This document shows, piece by piece, positions 17,186 through 25,004 of a stretch of 34,755 nt of DNA. The notes under the pieces were generated by a model. That model saw only the letters and a program-made list of their open reading frames with translations. It had not been told where the DNA came from and searched no databases. The DNA is from Rhodospirillales bacterium (GTDB taxonomy: Bacteria; Pseudomonadota; Alphaproteobacteria; Reyranellales; Reyranellaceae), in assembly GCA_947466085.1 (NCBI GenBank), contig CANIEC010000033.1:1-34755 (forward strand), read 5' to 3'. Each line of letters opens with the position of its first letter. Position 1 is the stretch's first letter. A program made the position numbers and the translations under genes.

Positions 17186-17659
17186 ATGTCGAAGGTCACG
17201 CGCGCCACGAAGGCGCTGGAGCAGGCGAAGGTCGCCTTCACGGTCCACACCTACGACTATGGTCCGGATGCCGACAAGGTCGGCCTGCAGGCGGCCGAGG
17301 CGCTGGGCGAGGCGCCGGCGCGCGTGCTGAAAACCCTGATGACCCTGGTCGACGGCAAGCCCGCCTGCGTGATCGTACCCTCCGATCGCGAGGTCTCGAT
17401 GAAGAAGCTGGCCGCGGCCTTCAAGGGAAAGTCGGCCGAGATGATGAAGCCCGCCGATGCCGAGCGGATGACCGGCTACAAGGTCGGCGGCATCAGCCCG
17501 TTCGGCCAGATGCGGCCGGTGCGGACCGCCCTCGAGGCCGAGGCGATGGCGCACGAGCTCGTCTTCCTCAATGGCGGACAGCGCGGCCTGCAAGTACGAG
17601 TGTCCCCGCAGGACGTCGCGATTGTGCTGAAACCCGTCGTGGCGCCCCTGGTGGCGTAG
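17186..17659 (+). CDS. ybaK: YbaK/EbsC-type Cys-tRNA(Pro) deacylase
   Basis: 157 residues from ATG 17186, preceded by GAGGAG. YbaK-family proteins hydrolyse mischarged Cys-tRNA(Pro) in trans and protect translation fidelity. The family pattern is complete: RATKALEQAKVAFTVHTYDY at the N-terminus, the Lys-bearing ARVLKTLMTLVDGK strand, DREVSMKKLAAAFKGKSAEM, the GGISPFGQ turn that shapes the pocket, and the C-terminal FLNGGQRGLQVRVSP. It starts 44 bases after the M20 hydrolase and may be read from the same transcript, but the function is unrelated. Its stop lies 9 bases from the stop of the convergent gene. Confidence 0.93.
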   Translation: MSKVTRATKALEQAKVAFTVHTYDYGPDADKVGLQAAEALGEAPARVLKTLMTLVDGKPACVIVPSDREVSMKKLAAAFKGKSAEMMKPADAERMTGYKVGGISPFGQMRPVRTALEAEAMAHELVFLNGGQRGLQVRVSPQDVAIVLKPVVAPLVA

Positions 17660-17668
17660 CGCCTTTGC

Positions 17669-18478
17669 CTACTGCGCCGCCGCCAGATAGCGGGCGAGGC
17701 CACCCGCCTTGTCGGGCGGCAGCCTGGAGGGCGTGCCGTTCAGGCGGATGCCCAGTTCGCAGGCTTCCTCGCCCGAGAGCTTCGCGAGGTTCTGCAGCTT
17801 TTCGAAATCGGCCGGCGTCAGGCCTGCCTCGACGAGCAGGTCGCGAGCCTCGGTGTCGTTCGGCACCGGCGGCGGCGCGGTGGCGACCGACTTCAACGCC
17901 GTGCGGCCCGAGCGATAGGCCTTCTCCATGGCCGTGAGCATGTTGCGCATCAATTGCTGGCCTTGCGGGTCGAGCCGGTCGGCGTGCTGGATGCCGATCA
18001 GCGTAAGCTCGCGACAGGCCTGGACATTGGTGCCGCGCAGGTGCCGCATCAAAGCGATGCGCGCCGCCAGCACGCTTTCGGCATCGGCCGCGTCGGCTGC
18101 CTTCAACGCCGGCACGATGTGTGTGGCGCGCAACTCGCTCATCAACACCAGCGGACGCGGTGCGCCCTGGGTCGTCGGATTGCGCAGCTCCTCCTTCAGG
18201 GAGGCGCGCAGCCGTGGCTCGGCGTCGGGCACGTCGGCCAGCACCAGGCCGACGAGGGGCAGGGTGCGCGCTTCCACCATGGCATTATCGACCATCTGGG
18301 TGTCGTCGCCGGTCAGGGCCTCGAGCCCGTAGACCGCGCCGGCGGCGGCCAGCGCGCCGGCCATTGCCGCCGCCACCGACCGTGTCAGACGCTGCCGGGA
18401 GGAAGCAGTGCGGCCAAACAGATAGAGGGCGGCACCGGCCGCCACGGCCACGACGACGACGACGGCGATCTTCTCCAC
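17669..18478 (-). CDS. Membrane-anchored protein of unknown function
   Basis: 269 residues from GTG 18478, which has AGGAG six bases upstream; a TTG one codon earlier is less well spaced. Two hydrophobic stretches lie near the N-terminus (about residues 3-22 and 34-52, separated by a basic loop), so the protein is probably anchored in the inner membrane with a large soluble part. The soluble part is helical and rich in Leu, Ala and Arg, with one Cys in QACRELTLIG and one in EEACELGIRL. I recognise no domain. It is divergent from the STAS-like gene and convergent with ybaK. Confidence 0.7.
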   Translation of the reverse strand: MEKIAVVVVVAVAAGAALYLFGRTASSRQRLTRSVAAAMAGALAAAGAVYGLEALTGDDTQMVDNAMVEARTLPLVGLVLADVPDAEPRLRASLKEELRNPTTQGAPRPLVLMSELRATHIVPALKAADAADAESVLAARIALMRHLRGTNVQACRELTLIGIQHADRLDPQGQQLMRNMLTAMEKAYRSGRTALKSVATAPPPVPNDTEARDLLVEAGLTPADFEKLQNLAKLSGEEACELGIRLNGTPSRLPPDKAGGLARYLAAAQ

Positions 18479-18572
18479 CAACTACTCCTGTTTGCAGGCA
18501 CGGCCGAACATGGTAATCGCGCTATCGTGCCGCATGGATGCGGTAGAATGTGGGCAACGCAAACCGCTATCC

Positions 18573-18944
18573 ATGCCGATCCATGTCGATGTTTACCATC
18601 CCGGCCGGCTAATCATCGCCGTCGTCCGGGGCGCGTTCACGGTAGACGATGTCCGCGAAGCAGTGCAGCAGGTTCTCGCAAGCGACGTCCTGCACTATGG
18701 CAAGATCATCGATATTGCCTCGCCCACCGCCCCGTTGGACAAGGCCGGCGTCGAGGCGATCGCCGCTCTCGTTTCGCGCAACAGCGACAAGCCGCGAGGG
18801 CCCTTGGCTTTCGTCGTCAGTCCCGGCCAGGCGGCCGACAATGCCGAAACCTTCGCCAGGCTCACCGGTGGCCTGCGCCCTGTGAAGGTGTTTCAAAGCC
18901 TTCACGAGGCGCGAAAGTGGCTCGCCGAGAACTCCCGGCCGTAG
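18573..18944 (+). CDS. STAS/SpoIIAA-like fold protein, function unknown
   Basis: 123 residues from ATG 18573. Upstream in-frame starts exist, but the strand pattern MPIHVDVYHPGRLIIAVVRG begins here. The order of strands and helices (a first beta hairpin, TVDDVREAVQQVLA, KIIDIASPTAPLDKAGVEAI, RGPLAFVVSPGQAADNAETFARL, VKVFQSLHEARKWLAE) matches small alphaproteobacterial STAS-like proteins of the SpoIIAA-like group. The phosphorylatable Ser of true anti-anti-sigma factors is not evident, so a signalling role is unproven. It stands alone, divergent from the membrane protein at 18478, with a 34-base tail-to-tail gap to the DUF4189 gene. Confidence 0.68.
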   Translation: MPIHVDVYHPGRLIIAVVRGAFTVDDVREAVQQVLASDVLHYGKIIDIASPTAPLDKAGVEAIAALVSRNSDKPRGPLAFVVSPGQAADNAETFARLTGGLRPVKVFQSLHEARKWLAENSRP

Positions 18945-18978
18945 CTGCGGCCGGCGGCGATCGGCCCCTGGCGCAACC

Positions 18979-19353
18979 CTATTCGAAGCAGCGTGCGCTG
19001 CGGATGGTGCAGGAGTTGCTGGGCACCCGCGCGTTGCATTCGTTCCAGGCGGACTGTTCGGCGGCTTGCCTCGTGGGAGCGGCGCCGTAGCCCGAGGCCT
19101 GCCCATTGTCGCTGTGGGCGTAGGCGATGCAACGCTGCTGCGCCGTCATCCGGATCCTGCATTCCAGTGGCCCGCACATGGCCAGCGCCGAGGTCTCGGC
19201 TGCCTCGCGCGTCGCCATGCCGGCCGACACGCCGAACAGCCGTTCGTTGTCGGTCGCGACGGCCCCCCAGACGTCCTGGGCCTGAGCCGTCGCCACGAGT
19301 GCCACGGTCGTCGCGAGCCAGGTCGTGAGCAGGATCGTCAGTCTCTTCATCAT
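18979..19353 (-). CDS. DUF4189 domain secreted protein
   Basis: 124 residues from the first of two consecutive ATGs (19353). A signal peptide ending in ATAQA precedes a DUF4189-type domain: WGAVATDNERLFGVSAGMATREAAE, then MCGPLECRI, RCIAYAHS and AAEQSAWNECNARVP. Six or so cysteines (CGPLEC, RC, EC, SC, RC) suggest disulfides in the periplasm. The family is widespread in Rhizobiales and has no settled function. The start overlaps the stop of the upstream hydrolase (ATGA), so the two are coupled in translation. Confidence 0.82.
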   Translation of the reverse strand: MMKRLTILLTTWLATTVALVATAQAQDVWGAVATDNERLFGVSAGMATREAAETSALAMCGPLECRIRMTAQQRCIAYAHSDNGQASGYGAAPTRQAAEQSAWNECNARVPSNSCTIRSARCFE

Positions 19354-20090
19354 CGTGTGTGCTTCTCGAGGAAAGCGCGGACGCGCATGATCGATTCTTG
19401 CAGGAACTGCGGCCCGCGCCAATCCTTCTGCACCTCGATGTCGGGCGCGAGCGCCGCAATCTCGTCGCTGGTATGGGCAGGGTGCGGCTTGTCGGTACCC
19501 GGCTGAAGCAGCAACGGCGTCCTGCAGTTCCTCACGAAGTCGCGCGTGACCGAGAAGACGAAGTCCTGGCCGAACATGTTCCGGCCAAAGCTCTGGATCG
19601 TGGCCTCGGAGATAGAGGGATCGCGCGCCCGCACAGTCTCGCCGTAGCCCTGCACGGCTGCATCCCAGGTGTCGCGGTTCTCCCACAGCCCGATCGGGTT
19701 CTGCAGCACGGCGGCGGTGACGCGGTCCGGCGCCTGTTCGATCGCCTCGAAGCAGTAGCTGCCGCCAATGCAGCCGCCCATCACGGCGAAGCGCTTGAAA
19801 CCGAGATGGTCGATCAGGGCCAGATGGTCGGCGGCAAACGTGTGCCAGCCATAGTCGGGCTTCACGTCGGCCACCGACTTGCCGGCGTTCCGCTGGTCCA
19901 TCGAGATGACGGTGAACCTGTCGGCGAGTGCGACCCGGGGATCCATCCAGGAACGCGGCGCGCCATCGGCGCCGGGCCCCCAGAACTCGATCGACGAACG
20001 CAGGCCGCCCGGTGCGTAGAGCAGCAGCGGAAAGCCGTTGCCGTGGACCTCGTAGTGGATCTCGGCATCGGGCCGCTTCAGGATCGGCAT
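19350..20090 (-). CDS. Alpha/beta hydrolase with a Cys nucleophile elbow
   Basis: 246 residues. Alpha/beta hydrolase fold: LLLYAPGG carries the oxyanion-hole segment (about 22-29), VISMDQRNAGKS is the typical strand-4 region, and the nucleophile elbow is GGCIGG with Cys107 at the catalytic position in place of Ser. The acid is probably Asp199 (PGTDKPHP). No His is seen at the usual place after the last strand, where DWRGP stands, but His202 and His205 follow the Asp closely. A Cys elbow is known in dienelactone hydrolase, but the rest does not resemble that enzyme. It lies upstream of, and overlaps, the DUF4189 gene, and is 18 bases downstream of the Bug protein gene. Substrate unknown. Confidence 0.8.
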   Translation of the reverse strand: MPILKRPDAEIHYEVHGNGFPLLLYAPGGLRSSIEFWGPGADGAPRSWMDPRVALADRFTVISMDQRNAGKSVADVKPDYGWHTFAADHLALIDHLGFKRFAVMGGCIGGSYCFEAIEQAPDRVTAAVLQNPIGLWENRDTWDAAVQGYGETVRARDPSISEATIQSFGRNMFGQDFVFSVTRDFVRNCRTPLLLQPGTDKPHPAHTSDEIAALAPDIEVQKDWRGPQFLQESIMRVRAFLEKHTR

Positions 20091-20108
20091 GCACTCGTCT
20101 CCGTTGGA

Positions 20109-21104
20109 TCAACCTTGCGGCTTATAGCCGATCGAATCGATGATCGTCTTCCAGCGTGCGAGGTCGGCCGTCATCCGCTCTGTGACCTGGGCGGGCGTCG
20201 AGGTCTCGACGTCCAGGCCGAGGTCGACCAGCTTCTTCTGGATCTCCGGAATCGCCAGCACTGCCTTCAGTTCCTTGCCCCAGGCGTCGATCAGCGGGGC
20301 CGGGGTCTTGGGCGGCGCGAAGAAGACGTACCAGCCGAGAATCGAGAGCTGCGGATACCCAAGCTGGGTGATGGTCGGGATTTCCGGGGCCGATGTCGTG
20401 GGTTTGACGCCGGACGTGAAGATCACCTTCACCTTGCCGGCGCGGTGATGTTCCAGGAAGTCGGTGATGCCACCGCAGCCGGCCGCGATATGGCCGCCCT
20501 GCAGGTCGGCGACCAGTGGTGCCGCGCCTCGATAGGGCACCGGTTCGAGCGGAATGCCCACAGCCTTACCGGCCATGACGCCGAAGAAATGCGTGAAGGA
20601 CCCCAGGGCCGTCGTGCCGAAGGAGGCGCGGGTCGGGTTCTTCTTCAGCCACTCGACATATTCCGCGAGGTTGCTCACACCGATGGTCGGCGACACGCAG
20701 AAGGCGGTCTGAACCGTCCCGGCGAGCGTGATCGGGGCGATGTCGGTCAGCGGGTCGAATGGCACGCTGGGCATGGTGAGCCTCTGCACGATGGTCGCCG
20801 ACGGCACGTAGGCGATGGTCGTGCCGTCGGTGGGCGCGTTCTTCAGGTCTCCAACGGCGATCGTGCCGGAGGCGCCGGCCTTGTTTTCGATGATGACGTT
20901 GCGGCCGGTGCGCTGCTTCAGCGGTTCGGCAAGCAGGCGCGCCATCACATCGGTGCCGCCACCGGCCGGGAAACCGACCAGAATCTTGAGCGGCTTGTCG
21001 GGCAGGCCGGTCTGCTGGGCCCGTACGCTCGCCGCAAGCGGAACCGTTAGTGCCGCGCCGGTCATCAGGATCGAAGTGCGTCGGCCAATCTTCTTCATTG
21101 TCAT
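20109..21104 (-). CDS. Bug-type (TctC) tripartite tricarboxylate transporter substrate-binding protein
   Basis: 331 residues from ATG 21104, chosen because GGAGG lies 8 bases upstream. ATG 21119 and ATG 21098 are also in frame. The leader MTMKKIGRRTSILMTGAAL has a twin-arginine-like motif and ends SVRAQ. The mature protein shows the Bug signatures: ILVGFPAGGGTDVMARLLAEPL, NVIIENKAGASGTIA, PYRGAAPLVADLQGGHI and PTITQLGYP. Such proteins bind carboxylates such as citrate, nicotinate or aromatic acids for the TctAB permease. No tctA or tctB gene is nearby, so this is one of the orphan Bug proteins often numerous in such genomes. Confidence 0.93.
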   Translation of the reverse strand: MTMKKIGRRTSILMTGAALTVPLAASVRAQQTGLPDKPLKILVGFPAGGGTDVMARLLAEPLKQRTGRNVIIENKAGASGTIAVGDLKNAPTDGTTIAYVPSATIVQRLTMPSVPFDPLTDIAPITLAGTVQTAFCVSPTIGVSNLAEYVEWLKKNPTRASFGTTALGSFTHFFGVMAGKAVGIPLEPVPYRGAAPLVADLQGGHIAAGCGGITDFLEHHRAGKVKVIFTSGVKPTTSAPEIPTITQLGYPQLSILGWYVFFAPPKTPAPLIDAWGKELKAVLAIPEIQKKLVDLGLDVETSTPAQVTERMTADLARWKTIIDSIGYKPQG

Positions 21105-21130
21105 TTTCGTTTCCTCCACGACGTTTCTTG

Positions 21131-22183
21131 TTACGACACCAGGCTCCAGGCGAGCTCGGCCCGTTCTCGCGCGGACTTGCTCATCTTGATCGATTCGGGA
21201 TTGGAAGAGTTACCCTGCAGGCCGCGCCGGTAGACGCCCTGCGCGATCGCGGCGAGGCGGAACAGGGAGAAGGCGAGGTAGTAGTTCCAGTTGGGAATCG
21301 ACGCGCGCCCGGTGCGCCGGCAGTAGGCGGCGACATAGGCCTGCTCGGTCGGAAGCCCCAGGTCAGCAAAGTTGACGGTGGCGTAGCCGTGCGGCGGCTC
21401 CTTGAGATGGTAGCCGAGACAATTGTAGGCGATGTCGCACAGAGGATGTCCGAGCGTCGACAGCTCCCAGTCGAGCACGGCCACCACGCGCGGTTCGGTC
21501 GGATGGACAATCAGGTTGCCGAGCCGATAGTCGCCGTGGACGATGGTGGTGGGATCGCCGTCGTCGGGGATGTTCTCCGGCAGCCAGGACGAGAGCTTGT
21601 CCATGGCCGGAATGTCCTCGGTCTTGAGTTCGGCATACTGCCTGCTCCAGCGCGAAATCTGGCGGGCGATGTATTGGCCGCTGCGGCCGTAATCGCCGAG
21701 CCCAACCTTCACGGGATCGACCTTGTGCAGGCGGGCGAGCACGTCGTTCATCGAATCGAAGATGGCGGTGCGTTCGGCCGGGGTCTGGCCGGGCATTGCC
21801 GGGTTCACCAGGATGCGGCCCGGCACGGCCTCCATGACGTAGAACATCTGACCGATGACGGAATCGTCGTTGCACAGCAGCCGGGCCGGCGCGACGGGCA
21901 CGTCGGTCGCGGCGAGGGCGGAGATCACGCGGAACTCGCGGTCGACCTGATGAGCCGAGGCGACCAGCTGGCCGGGCGGCTTCTTGCGCAGCACGAAGTC
22001 CCGGCGGCCATCCTCCATGTCGGCGGCGACGAAGAAGGTCGGATTGGAGTGGCCGGAGTCGAACTGCCGGACTTCAAGTCCGCCGCGATAGCCCTCGAGC
22101 TTCTCGCGGAAGTAGCGGTCGAGGGAGTCCACGTCGAAACGGTGGCGCTCCATCACGGGGACGGTGTCGGCGTATGTCGGCAT
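21131..22183 (-). CDS. Phosphotransferase family protein (APH/ACAD10-like)
   Basis: 350 residues from ATG 22183 (ATG 22153, MERHRF, is also possible). It has the aminoglycoside-phosphotransferase/choline-kinase fold: FVLRKKPPG in the N-lobe with the ATP-binding Lys, the catalytic loop HGDYRLGN and the metal-binding [15 protein letters not shown]. Close relatives are the kinase domains linked to acyl-CoA dehydrogenases (ACAD10/11), which act on hydroxyacyl-CoA substrates, so antibiotic resistance is not implied. The downstream Bug protein gene is 26 bases away on the same strand. The AI-2E transporter gene is divergent. Confidence 0.87.
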   Translation of the reverse strand: MPTYADTVPVMERHRFDVDSLDRYFREKLEGYRGGLEVRQFDSGHSNPTFFVAADMEDGRRDFVLRKKPPGQLVASAHQVDREFRVISALAATDVPVAPARLLCNDDSVIGQMFYVMEAVPGRILVNPAMPGQTPAERTAIFDSMNDVLARLHKVDPVKVGLGDYGRSGQYIARQISRWSRQYAELKTEDIPAMDKLSSWLPENIPDDGDPTTIVHGDYRLGNLIVHPTEPRVVAVLDWELSTLGHPLCDIAYNCLGYHLKEPPHGYATVNFADLGLPTEQAYVAAYCRRTGRASIPNWNYYLAFSLFRLAAIAQGVYRRGLQGNSSNPESIKMSKSARERAELAWSLVS

Positions 22184-22295
22184 GTGGCGCGGAGCGTAAT
22201 GTCGGCGCGGGCCGCTGCGCAAACACTGCATCCCGCAGGGAGGAACGCGCGGAACTCCATCTTCGAGGAGGCGTTACCGGCACCAGCGAGGTTCC

Positions 22296-23489
22296 GTGGC
22301 ACAACAATCAGTCGAGAGAGTGCCGACCGTCCACGTCCAGGGCGGGTCGGCGATACGTCGTCCGCTGATCGTCCTGGCGGTCTGCGCGGTGGGCGTCGTG
22401 GCCTATCTGGCGCGCGACTTCCTCATTCCCACCGCCGCCGCGATCGTCCTCGCCCTGATCATGACGCCGGTCTCCAAGAAGTTCGAACGCCTGCGTCTTC
22501 CCCCGACGGCCGCGGCAGGTGCTTCCGTCTCGCTGCTCGCCCTGTTGGTTGCTGGCCTGCTCGTGATCTCGGCGCCTGCCCTATCCACCTGGGCCGAACA
22601 GGCCCCCTACCTGACCTATACGCTCGAGCGGAAGCTCGAGGGTCTGCGCAAGTCGCTGGCCTTCGTGAAGCAGGTTACCGACCGCGTCGAGCAGGCAACA
22701 CAGGCACAGCCGGGGCAAGCCAGCACCGGACGGAAGCCGCCCGAGACGGTCGTCGTGCGAGAGCAGTCACTGCTCTCGGAGCTGATGAGCACGACGCCGG
22801 CGGTGCTGCTGCAGATCGGCTACGCGGGCGTGTTGTCGTTCATGATCCTTGCGCACCGTAACGATCACAAGAGGCAGATCCTCCGGGTGCCGATCAACTT
22901 CACGACCCGCGTGCGGATTGCGCGAGCCATGCGTGACATCAACGACCGCGTCGGCACCTACCTGTTCGCCCTGGTGGTCATTTACTCCCTGGTGGCGGTG
23001 GTCTCGACCATCGTGCTCGCATTGCTGGGATTTCCCAATCCGATCCTGTGGGGCGTGCTGGTGGGCCTCGCGTCCTTCGTGCCGTTCGTCGGACCGCCGG
23101 TGGCGATCGGCCTGGTCGCCTTCGTGGCGCTGCTGACCTACGACGACTGGGTACACATGCTGGCGGCGCCCGCGATCCTCGCGGCCATTCATATCGTGGA
23201 GTCGCAGCTCATCACGCCGGCCTTCGTCAGTCGACGCTGCGCCCTCAACACGGTTGCGGTGTTCGCCGGTGTCGCCTTTCTCGGATGGATGTGGGGAGCA
23301 GTGGGTGCGATCGTCGCCGTCCCGCTGCTGATTCTCATCAGCACCGTCGCCGCGCATCTGCCGTCGCTGCGCTGGCTGGAAGTCCTGTTGTCGGAGGATC
23401 GCCCTGTGAGCGAACGGCTGGCGGTTAAGCCTCCGCTTGCGTCCGTGACGCCGATTCAGGTGCGGCGTCGGCGGGTGGCGACGAAGTAG
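22296..23489 (+). CDS. AI-2E/PerM family transporter
   Basis: 397 residues from GTG 22296, with GCGAGG just upstream. Membrane protein of the AI-2E exporter superfamily: an N-terminal pair of helices (about residues 24-75 with DFLIPTAAAIVLALIMTPV), a soluble coiled region (about 95-160), then about six helices with FVPFVGPPVAIGLVAFVALL and the conserved ESQLITPAFVSRRCALNTVAVF near 305-325. Family members export autoinducer-2, ions or unknown solutes; the function here is unassigned. The last 34 bases overlap the 3' end of the convergent holin-like gene. Confidence 0.88.
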   Translation: MAQQSVERVPTVHVQGGSAIRRPLIVLAVCAVGVVAYLARDFLIPTAAAIVLALIMTPVSKKFERLRLPPTAAAGASVSLLALLVAGLLVISAPALSTWAEQAPYLTYTLERKLEGLRKSLAFVKQVTDRVEQATQAQPGQASTGRKPPETVVVREQSLLSELMSTTPAVLLQIGYAGVLSFMILAHRNDHKRQILRVPINFTTRVRIARAMRDINDRVGTYLFALVVIYSLVAVVSTIVLALLGFPNPILWGVLVGLASFVPFVGPPVAIGLVAFVALLTYDDWVHMLAAPAILAAIHIVESQLITPAFVSRRCALNTVAVFAGVAFLGWMWGAVGAIVAVPLLILISTVAAHLPSLRWLEVLLSEDRPVSERLAVKPPLASVTPIQVRRRRVATK

Positions 23490-23719
23490 CCGAGGCCGAG
23501 CAGGCCCCAGAAGGCGCCGACGATCGCCGAGGCAGCTGCCGGATTGAGCTGGCTCTCCAGTAACGACATGGCAGAAAACGTCAGGAAGATCGCGCCGATG
23601 GCGACGGCGAGCGCGGCACCGACCGTCAGCAGCGCACGATTCATCGCGTCCTGCGCCGCGGTACGCAGCGAACGGGCCGCGGCAGAGCTTGCCGCGACCC
23701 GGAGCAGGGGGCCGATCAT
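23456..23719 (-). CDS. Small two-helix membrane protein, phage-holin-family/YqjE-like
   Basis: 87 residues with two hydrophobic helices (about 28-50 and 60-80) and a basic tail RRRRT. An upstream DUF883 gene on the same strand (43-base gap) reproduces the yqjD-yqjE arrangement of enterobacteria, in which YqjE is a holin-family membrane protein; this supports the weak sequence resemblance. The 3' end overlaps the convergent transporter gene by 34 bases. Not a phage lysis gene: no phage genes surround it. Confidence 0.65.
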   Translation of the reverse strand: MIGPLLRVAASSAAARSLRTAAQDAMNRALLTVGAALAVAIGAIFLTFSAMSLLESQLNPAAASAIVGAFWGLLGLGYFVATRRRRT

Positions 23720-23762
23720 CGAAGGTCTCTTCTCCAGACGAGGCCGGACGGTCTTTGGCTGG

Positions 23763-24095
23763 CTATTGCCGGCGACAAAGCCAGCCTGCGAGGAAGCCGA
23801 TACCGACGACGGCCGCGAGAGTGGTCAGCGGGTGTGCCTCGGTCTGTTCCACCAGCTTGTCGGTCGCCTTGTTCTTGAGGCTGATCGTGTCCTCGGCGAT
23901 CCCCTTGGCGGTGTCGCCATACTTGGCGATCAGCTCGCGGGCCGAGTTGAGCGTCTCTTCGAGAGCTTCCTCGCCGCGGGCCACCATCGATTGGCCGGTG
24001 CCGCTCATCGAGTCCGTGAGTTCCTCGAGCTGGGCCTTGAGAAGGGCGATCTCCTTGGCGAGATCCTTGCCGTTGGCGTGGCTGGCAGCGCGCAT
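23763..24095 (-). CDS. DUF883 (ElaB/YqjD-type) membrane-anchored stress protein
   Basis: 110 residues from ATG 24095, which has GGAG seven bases upstream. Residues about 10-80 form a charged amphipathic helix (KEIALLKAQLEELTDSM and TISLKNKATDKLVEQTEAHP), and the C-terminus is one membrane helix with the family motif HPLTTLAAVVGIGFLAGWLCRRQ. E. coli relatives (YqjD, ElaB) are tail-anchored inner-membrane proteins of stationary phase that bind ribosomes. The next gene downstream is the holin-like partner. Confidence 0.87.
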   Translation of the reverse strand: MRAASHANGKDLAKEIALLKAQLEELTDSMSGTGQSMVARGEEALEETLNSARELIAKYGDTAKGIAEDTISLKNKATDKLVEQTEAHPLTTLAAVVGIGFLAGWLCRRQ

Positions 24096-24168
24096 GTGTA
24101 GTCTCCGGTAAGATGCAAACAGGGGTGTCTGGCTGACGAAACGCCCTGCGAGGCCGGAGGTTGCGACC

Positions 24169-24921
24169 CTAGCCGTCCCAGACGTTCCGGGGCATCGGCA
24201 GGCGCGCAAAATCGGCGTCCCCCAGCGGTCGGTCGTGGCTCACGCCCTCCCGCTCCAGCAGCATCATCCACTGCCTCACGTGCTGGCCGGAATGCCAGGT
24301 CGTGCGCTCCAGCAACTCATGCAGGCTCTGCGCGCCGTAGTAGGTCGGAAGCATGCGTGTGGCGCCGGTATCCCCGTGGGCCCACCAGTTGCGGAAACGC
24401 TCCTGGACGGCGGCGCCATAGGCCGCCACCGAAGCCGTGTCGGCATCGGCCGCCGGCTCCTCGCGGAACGCCGCTTGCGCCAGAGTCTTGCCCTGCTCGG
24501 CATCGAGGAAGGCCGCGACCACACGGAAGAGATGGAAGGCGAGCGCGCGATAGCTGCGAGGGCGGCCAGGTACGTGGGTGTGCAGCTTATCGTAGGGCAT
24601 GAGCGGCAGCAGCCCGATGGCGGCGCTCATGAATTTGTCGAGGCGTGCATGGAGCTCGGCGGGAGAGAGCTCAGGACCCGATTTCTCCTGCAAGCCGAGA
24701 AAGGCCACGATCTCGCGCGTGCTCTGACCGAAGATGAACTCGGCACCGCGCGACAGGACAGGCACGGACCTTGCGCCCAGCGCTTGTAGCTCTGCGAGGC
24801 CGGCCGGATCTTCGAGGACATTTACGGAGACGAAGTCGATCCCACGGATCGATAGAAACTCTTTGAGTCTCAGACAGCTCGTTCAACCGGGCTGCCAGAA
24901 GACCTTCAACGGCTCTGTCAT
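24169..24921 (-). CDS. Glutaredoxin-like/DinB fusion with in-frame TGA at the first redox Cys: candidate selenoprotein or disrupted gene
   Basis: Translation should start at ATG 24921, which has AGGAG six bases upstream. The frame runs 251 codons to 24169, with one TGA at codon 13 (24885-24883). The N-terminal domain (1 to about 75) is glutaredoxin-like: LKVFWQPG, then TGA-Thr-Ser-Cys16, LRLKEFL, and a cis-Pro in SVPVL (53-57). Alphaproteobacterial relatives read WQ(P/T)GCTSC here, from memory, so TGA replaces exactly the first Cys of CxxC. Residues 95-250 form a DinB-like helical bundle with metal-site His130 and His210/His214 (WHSGQH). Two hairpins follow the TGA at once. The alternatives are selenocysteine insertion (UxxC) or a nonsense mutation with the DinB half rescued from GTG 24765. 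The gene lies in a co-directional run after a VOC gene. Family assignment is firm; decoding is open. Confidence 0.75.
24836..24885 (-). promoter_or_regulatory. SECIS-like tandem hairpins directly after the in-frame TGA
   Basis: Reading the minus strand after TGA (24885-24883), hairpin 1 has arms GAGACTC (24871-24865) and GAGTTTC (24861-24855): seven pairs, one G-U, with an AAA loop that begins 18 bases after the TGA. Hairpin 2 is a perfect seven-pair TCGATCC/GGATCGA (24852-24846 and 24842-24836) with loop GTG. The loop distance of hairpin 1 falls in the range described for bacterial SECIS elements. A G in the first loop positions, usual for SelB binding, is absent from hairpin 1 and present in hairpin 2. 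Confidence 0.4.
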
Positions 24922-24943
24922 GACCTACTCCTGCGGTGGCCCA

Positions 24944-24972
24944 ATTGGCGGCCGGGATGCCCGGCGTGTCAA
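24944..24972 (-). promoter_or_regulatory. Weak candidate promoter for the glutaredoxin-DinB gene
   Basis: On the minus strand a perfect TTGACA (24972-24967) is followed 17 bases later by GCCAAT (24949-24944), a poor -10. A GCCGGG-ATG-CCCGGC hairpin (24951-24965) sits between them. The ATG is at 24921. Suggestive only. Confidence 0.25.
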
Positions 24973-25004
24973 GCGGCGTGCGCCACCTCAGAGGTCTGAA
25001 GCGG

